DNA of 22,134 nucleotides from Gracilaria caudata. Its lineage: Eukaryota > Rhodophyta > Florideophyceae > Gracilariales > Gracilariaceae. Below the pieces are notes generated by a model. That model ran no database searches, was not told where the DNA came from, and was given only the letters and a program-made list of their open reading frames with translations. Made by a program: the position numbers and the translations under genes. Position 1 is the first letter of the stretch. Every line of letters begins with the position of its first letter. The stretch is from positions 1 to 22,134 of the forward strand of contig JASCIV010000378.1 of NCBI GenBank assembly GCA_030374735.1. Reading direction: 5' to 3'. Of the stretch, positions 17,686-22,134 are shown piece after piece.

Positions 17686-18356
17686 AGTTCGATGGGGACT
17701 TGCAGCAGGACCCTAACGCCTGGTAGCGAGCGGCATAAGTTCACCCAGGTGCTTCACGGAACGCGCGGACTCGAGCTGATCGCGAGGATGCGGTGAGGCT
17801 GCTCGTGCATTCATCGCTCTCCCGAATTGATGCGGATAGCGAGCGTGGTCTGCTATCCATTTTAATGCGGTGGACGCGTGAGGAAGAGGAAGACAGAAAA
17901 AAAAGATGTACCTTTCGTAGCATCGGGAGCGGCGCCTCAGGGAGACGAGCAGCTCAACGAAAGGTCAGCAAGCGCCGATGTGTGCCCCGTGCGTGGAGCG
18001 CGCAGGAGCATGACAGTGCACACACGCGAGCAAGCATGCGCCAACCGCAGACAACGCTGCGCGTTCGAAATTGTGCGCAAATCACGCCGCGGTGTTTCAA
18101 ATATCCAAATGCGCGACGTGTTGAGAAGGTTCACTGTACGAGACCACCATCGCCCTGCGCAAGCTAGGACGATACGCGTCGAGCTGGTTATGACGGCGAG
18201 TTGCGCTGAGTAGGCATCCCTGGAAGGCGTGTGGCGAAGACGCTCCGCCGTGTCGCTGCGGAGGTTACGGTCGTCGTGGTCTTGGTCTGCTTTTCTTCAT
18301 ATTGCGTTGCGTAGCTGCGGTGTCTCTTTGTTGTCGTGTCTTGTGGTTGATGTACG
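17686..18356. other. Divergent promoter region, FKBP and NIPA genes
   Basis: 671 bp between two divergent start codons. GC-rich, with overlapping long chance frames on both strands (17793-18213) but none with a recognisable motif. It should hold both promoters and the 5' UTR of the transporter gene; no clear TATA box was found. Confidence 0.5.
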
Positions 18357-19853
18357 ATGTTTCAACATATCAACTTATTTTCGAGTCTGGGATGGAAGGT
18401 TGGCAGCTGGTGGCCGGGCATTGTGCTCGCTATTCTGGGAAGGTATGCTCTCTCCTCCCTTTGAGAAGCGCGAAGCACAAGCTATTGCAAATGTTTGCTT
18501 GCTGACACTCAAGCCGTCGTCCTTTGAAATCACTGTCGTTCCTTTTTCTGTGTCACATCAGTGTCGTAAGTTTCTAATCTTCGTACCGTGCGACCGTCGC
18601 GCCAAAAAATATGCTCCCCAGTCTAACAAACCCGTCGTTTAAAGCTCAATAACATGGGCACAAATGTCATGAAGCTTGCAATCAACCGCAGGTTACTTCT
18701 CCCCCCAGACGAGCGCCCTCGTCTCTCGCGTATCCCCATGTGGGTTTCTGGTTTCGCCATGTTCACTCTTGGCACCGCAATGTCCTTCGGTGCCTTCAAA
18801 TTTGCTGCACAATCCCTCCTTTCCGGTCTTGGTTCCGTTCAATTTCTTTCGCAAGTCTTCTTTTCTCGCTTCATTCTCCACGAAAAGATTGAAAGATATG
18901 CGTATGCAGGCGTAGCGCTCATCATAACTGGCTGTGTTTTCATAGTCATTTTCGGTGCACATGGCACCAAAAATTATCGACCAGAAGAACTGGCAGCTCT
19001 ATATGGGCGATCCGAGTATGTCTGCTACCTGCTTGGGGCCGGCTTTCTTGCGTGCTTTGTCTCAATTGCATACTCGTCCATGAAGCAAAAGATCATGCGC
19101 GATCGAGGAATAGGCCGATTCGATATCGCCAAATCTAACATTCGTGAGCGTCAAGTTCTTGCCGTGTTTTTTTCGATCAAGTCTGCACTTTTCGGCACAC
19201 AAGCTGTTGTGCTTGCCAAATCACTTTCGATGCTGCTAATCCAAGCGCTTCACCCAAATCCAGCTTATTCGAATCCTCTTCTATCTTATCAAACTTACTT
19301 CATACTCATGGGCTTCATCGCCGCGGCAACTTACTGGGTAACGAGATTAAACCACGGTCTCCGACTGTTTGAGGCCGTTTATCTCATCCCGATGATGCAA
19401 ATATGTTGGATTCTCTTCAGCACCATCGCGGGGGGAATCTATTACGAAGAGTTTATCGGGTTTGGTAGGAAAGAATACGGCGCATATGCTGTCGGTTTCG
19501 TTTGTGTACTTATTGGAGTGGCTATGCTGTGCCCACGAGATGATGCCAATGCCAAGTCCCTCAATGCCGCCGATGTTATTTATGAAATTGTGTCCGAGGA
19601 AAACCCACTTGTGTCTCCTCAGCCGTCGAAATTCCAGCCGTTCAACGAGGAAGATGAAACTGAGGCTGGTGGTCGGCACTATCGAGGTCTTCGCACGGAA
19701 GAATCGGACGAGGATCACAAGCCATTTTCTTTAGAAGACGAACCGGCTGAAAACGAAGGACAAGGGTTGAGGCCTGAGGAAGCACCATTGAAGGCTGAAA
19801 AAAGTCCTGTACGTAGTGAACGAGAGGAAGTAGGCCAAGAAGGGATGGTTTAA
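18357..19853 (+). CDS. NIPA-type magnesium transporter (DUF803 family), three exons with a 4-nt microexon
   Basis: Multi-pass membrane protein of the NIPA family, linked to Mg2+ transport in animals and plants. The model joins 18357-18442, 18562-18565 and 18645-19853: 1299 nt, 432 residues, in frame. Exon 1 begins MFQHINLFSSLGWKVGSWW and supplies most of TM1; exon 3 supplies the rest. The joint reads LAILGSVLNNMGTNVMKLA, matching the family's GSxLxNxGxN TM1 pattern. About nine hydrophobic segments follow, among them FTLGTAMSFGAFKFAAQSLL and VQFLSQVFFSRFILHEK. The last ~110 residues form an acidic, soluble, presumably cytosolic tail. An in-frame stop (TGA 18348-18350) lies just upstream of the ATG, fixing the start. 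An unspliced start at 18654 would lose TM1. Ion specificity is inferred from the family only. Confidence 0.88.
18443..18561 (+). other. Intron 1 of the NIPA gene (119 nt)
   Basis: Donor AAG|GTATGC at 18443; T/C-rich tract CCTTTTTCTGTGTCACATCAG ending at 18561; branch-like CTGAC about 50 nt before the acceptor. Confidence 0.75.
18562..18565 (+). other. Candidate 4-nt microexon (TGTC)
   Basis: TGTC is bounded by a strong acceptor (CAG, 18559-18561) and a consensus donor (GTAAGT, 18566-18571). Exon 1 ends in phase 2 and exon 3 starts in phase 0, so direct joining breaks the frame; four bases restore it and yield Gly-Ser-Val-Leu-Asn-Asn. Retaining the second intron gives a stop (TAA) within a few codons. 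Confidence 0.75.
18566..18644 (+). other. Intron 2 of the NIPA gene (79 nt)
   Basis: GTAAGT donor, branch-like TCTAAC at 18622-18627 and acceptor TTTAAAG ending at 18644; similar in size and branch site to the 76-nt FKBP intron. Confidence 0.8.
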
Positions 19854-20869
19854 CATTCAGACGTGGGTTACTAATAGCGTGCGAGCAGATTAATGGTGAC
19901 TGACTGGAAAGGCGCGAGCATCCTTGATTTTTGTTCCTTTCGGTGCACGAGTTGCTTCAACTACGGTAGCTATGAACTGTAAATATTGTTACTCCTGCTT
20001 ACCTGCTAAGCGAGCGCGTGCGATTTCGTGATCGAGGGCTAACGGATTCGACAGCCAAAGAGCAGCATGCTCTGCGGCAGCCTGAGACTAACATTAGGTA
20101 TTTAAGTACAGTAGTCGGTAGTCATCCTCACGATAGTACTGCGTTTTGGCTGCACTCTCCAGGAAATGTCAGCATCAGCACGTATGCTAGCCTATTTGTT
20201 GCAGACAAAAGAAATGCAATCACACCCTATTTCTTGTTTTGGTTTCGTGCAAGTTTTTGCAGGACGAAGTTCAGGTCAATCTCTGCATGAGACGACGAAC
20301 AAGTTGAGTCTGACACCTTCTAGTATGCGAGCGCATGCACTGCAGGGTGAACAGTATGGGTGGGTGCCCTGATTTTGCAGAGCCGACAAGCCTTCTCTGA
20401 AAACGGGGCTTCGAAGCAGCGAATAGGGCAAGCGAAGAGGGCAAGCGAAGAGGGCAAGCGAAGAGGGCAGACGAAGAGGGCAAGCGAAGAGGGCAGACGA
20501 AGAGGGTAAAAGCGTTGGGAACGGTCGATAACAAGCTCTTTAACAGGAAGCGTGTGCAACAAAACATAACATACCTAACATGATATTACGGGTTACTTCA
20601 AAGTTAGAACGTCGTTCACAGCCCAGCATTACAGTCAGTTGTGTTCCGAGGAAAATGAAGTCATGCGTTGCGAAAACAGCGTAACGGCTTGTCTCCTTTT
20701 CCCCAAGAGCGGAGCAAAGCAAAGCAAAGCATACCACTGAATAAAACAAGCTGGCGAAACTGTCCGGATGCGACAAGAAGACAAGCCATCAAGCAATAAA
20801 CAGTTTTCTCTTCAAAGCAGCAGCACATGACACTCCTTGGTGCTTTTTACACATGAAAGATAAATATAT
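19854..20869. other. Intergenic region between convergent genes
   Basis: About 1 kb with no supported gene. It contains a 13-nt minisatellite (20425-20502) and a short GCAAA run near 20715. The minus-strand frames across the minisatellite encode only its repetition. Confidence 0.6.
20425..20502. repeat. 13-nt minisatellite, six copies
   Basis: Six contiguous 13-nt units: AGGGCAAGCGAAG in copies 1, 2, 3 and 5, and AGGGCAGACGAAG in copies 4 and 6, with a degraded seventh start (20503-20508). Read on the minus strand it gives a 13-residue Leu/Pro/Ser repeat that is probably not translated. Confidence 0.92.
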
Positions 20870-21349
20870 CTAGTAGAACTCTTCTCTCGGACGCTGTCTG
20901 GGAGCGCGACGCATTGCACGATCAACACGAACAGCCCTACCATCAATTTCGGCTCCATTCATTTTGAGCAAGGCTTGGGAGGCGGAGTCAGGAGCTTCAT
21001 ATTCAATGAAACCAAATCCACGGGATCTGCCAGTGTAGCGATCAACGATGACACGAGAGTCAACGACGGTTCCAAACTCGGAAAAGGCTTCACCGAGCCC
21101 TTCCTCGGTAGTGTCCCATGAGAGATTTCCAACAAAGAGCTTGGTCTCCTCTGAGACTGGGGTGTCATTACCTATGGCACTTTCTCCCTCAACCATATGA
21201 GGCACCTGCGATTTTGGGGTGGTGGTGCGCGGAAACGCGGAGGGGCGAACGACGGCGGTCCTGAATGTGACACCACGATACGAGGTTGCAGATGACCCCA
21301 CGTTGAGGGTGGATACTGCGACGGCAGTGGGAGCAACGAAGGCGCACAT
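20870..21349 (-). CDS. Plastid RNA-binding protein with one RRM domain
   Basis: 159 residues from the ATG at 21349, chosen because MCAFVAPTAV begins a typical plastid transit peptide; the frame is open further upstream to 21487 but through the homopolymer tract. The leader (~1-65) is Ser/Thr/Ala/Val-rich. One RNA recognition motif follows (~69-146), with RNP2 LFVGNL at 71-76 and RNP1 RGFGFIEY at 110-117; the aromatic residues that stack on RNA are present. The C-terminal tail is Arg-rich and ends PREEFY. Single-RRM proteins of this kind, like plant cpRNPs or glycine-rich RNA-binding proteins, bind plastid mRNAs to stabilise or process them. There is no second RRM and no glycine-rich tail. Plastid location is inferred from the leader. 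Confidence 0.9.
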   Translation of the reverse strand: MCAFVAPTAVAVSTLNVGSSATSYRGVTFRTAVVRPSAFPRTTTPKSQVPHMVEGESAIGNDTPVSEETKLFVGNLSWDTTEEGLGEAFSEFGTVVDSRVIVDRYTGRSRGFGFIEYEAPDSASQALLKMNGAEIDGRAVRVDRAMRRAPRQRPREEFY

Positions 21350-21392
21350 GATGGAAACAGAGAAAGTGGAGAAGCGACTTTGGTGGAACTGA

Positions 21393-21408
21393 GGGGGGGG
21401 GGGGGGGG
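21393..21408. repeat. Homopolymer G16 (C16 on the RRM gene strand)
   Basis: Sixteen consecutive G on the plus strand, 44 bp upstream of the RRM protein start codon and so probably in its 5' UTR or promoter. The length may be affected by sequencing or assembly error. Confidence 0.85.
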
Positions 21409-22134
21409 CGTGCGACAGGGCTGCAGACGAGAAAGTCAGTGACGCTCTCGACGGTGGGCGGCGGGCGGAAGTTGACCACGAGCGCACTCAACGACGCGCG
21501 CAATTGACGGCGCGCGGCGGTTTCGGAAATGTGCTTTTTCACATCTCGTCGAGATCAGAGCGCAGCGCTGGTCAGTTCTGAGGCTCAAAATTTGAGCGCT
21601 ACTGTAGATACCTGCAGCGCGTTTGCGCCCGAGCAATGTTTTTCGGAAAAATTTTTCGGAGTAGGCAAATTTTTGCGGGGTTGTCAGCGCCACATATGAA
21701 CGGGTGGTGCGCGGCCGAGCTGAGGCTGGAGCTGTTGTGGAGCGCGCTTGATCCGATTGTTGTTCCTCAAATGCATGCCACTGATCACGTTAAGCTTTGT
21801 ACCGGTGCTGCGTATCCTTGTGTACGCGTGCGACTTGCAAGTTGGCGGTGGCCACGGATCGCAAATTGGGCGACAGCGAACAGCAGTATAAACAGCAGGG
21901 GTGTGCGACGGACAGTGAGTGCAGGCGATGGTGAGGGCAGGGGGCGCTGCGGTGGAGAATGAATGTTGTGGTGTTTCCGACCTACGATCGGTCGATGATG
22001 AAATGAGGCACGACAGCAGTTTCCAGCAAGGTGATTTGAACGCTGACTGTTGCCAGGCCGGGTCTGTTTCTCTGTGTCGTTCTCTGCTGAGCGTGCACGG
22101 TGTGTCTCGGAGTGAGCGTGGTCAGTGCGGGGGG
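21409..22134. other. Right-end region, no supported gene
   Basis: Contains the upstream region of the RRM gene and a TATAAA at 21887-21892 that could serve a plus-strand gene beyond the window. The plus frame at 21636-21962 shows no motif. Repeated TTTTTCGGA near 21640-21660. Confidence 0.5.

Noticed and set aside
17793..18213. Overlapping 111- and 124-codon plus-strand frames
   Set aside because: GC-rich promoter region; Arg/Ser-rich translation without motifs in any frame.
18654..19853. Intronless 399-residue version of the NIPA gene
   Set aside because: It lacks the first membrane helix, which is encoded upstream with good splice sites and correct phase.

Overview
This looks like nuclear DNA of a photosynthetic eukaryote, most likely a red alga. 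That is an inference from four things seen here. Genes sit on both strands, are monocistronic and are mostly intronless, with a few short GT-AG introns (64-119 nt, one of 313 nt) and CTAAC-type branch sites. Several proteins start with plastid transit-like leaders that carry an aromatic residue near the N-terminus (MAFICVAP, MCAFVAP). No ER signal peptide precedes them, which argues for a primary rather than a secondary plastid. Two carry a twin-arginine thylakoid-lumen signal. No bacterial-style operons, rRNA, tRNA or CRISPR arrays were found. The first 16 bases match the Tn5/Nextera mosaic-end adapter, so the left edge is probably a contig end with untrimmed adapter.

Left to right: an atypical E2F repressor with two DNA-binding domains (288-2454, +, one intron); convergent to it ATP sulfurylase (2919-4178, -); a long non-coding stretch (4179-6515) with one copy of a 79-bp dispersed repeat and a perfect palindrome; a TKL-like protein kinase with a YGD catalytic loop (6516-7871, +); a lumenal FKBP peptidyl-prolyl isomerase with a 76-nt intron (8149-8752, +); the second copy of the repeat, just upstream of riboflavin kinase (9535-10152, +); convergent to that a mitochondrial-carrier-family protein resembling S-adenosylmethionine carriers (10411-11376, -); an intergenic structured element followed by T6; an unrecognised plastid-type protein (12186-13937, +); an unrecognised protein with a possible extra 5' exon (14544-15680, -); a block of decayed or mis-split reading frames (16143-16969, -); a second twin-arginine lumenal FKBP (16981-17685, -); a NIPA-type magnesium transporter whose frame is restored only through a 4-nt microexon (18357-19853, +); a 13-nt minisatellite; and a plastid RRM protein (20870-21349, -).

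The genes do not form one pathway. They include nuclear cell-cycle control (E2F), sulfate activation (ATP sulfurylase), flavin cofactor synthesis, plastid protein folding and RNA binding, and membrane transport. The most notable observations are the 4-nt microexon, the SQ cluster between the E2F DNA-binding domains, the pair of 79-bp CCAAT-rich repeats, and the adapter at the left edge. I found no convincing previously undescribed multi-gene system.
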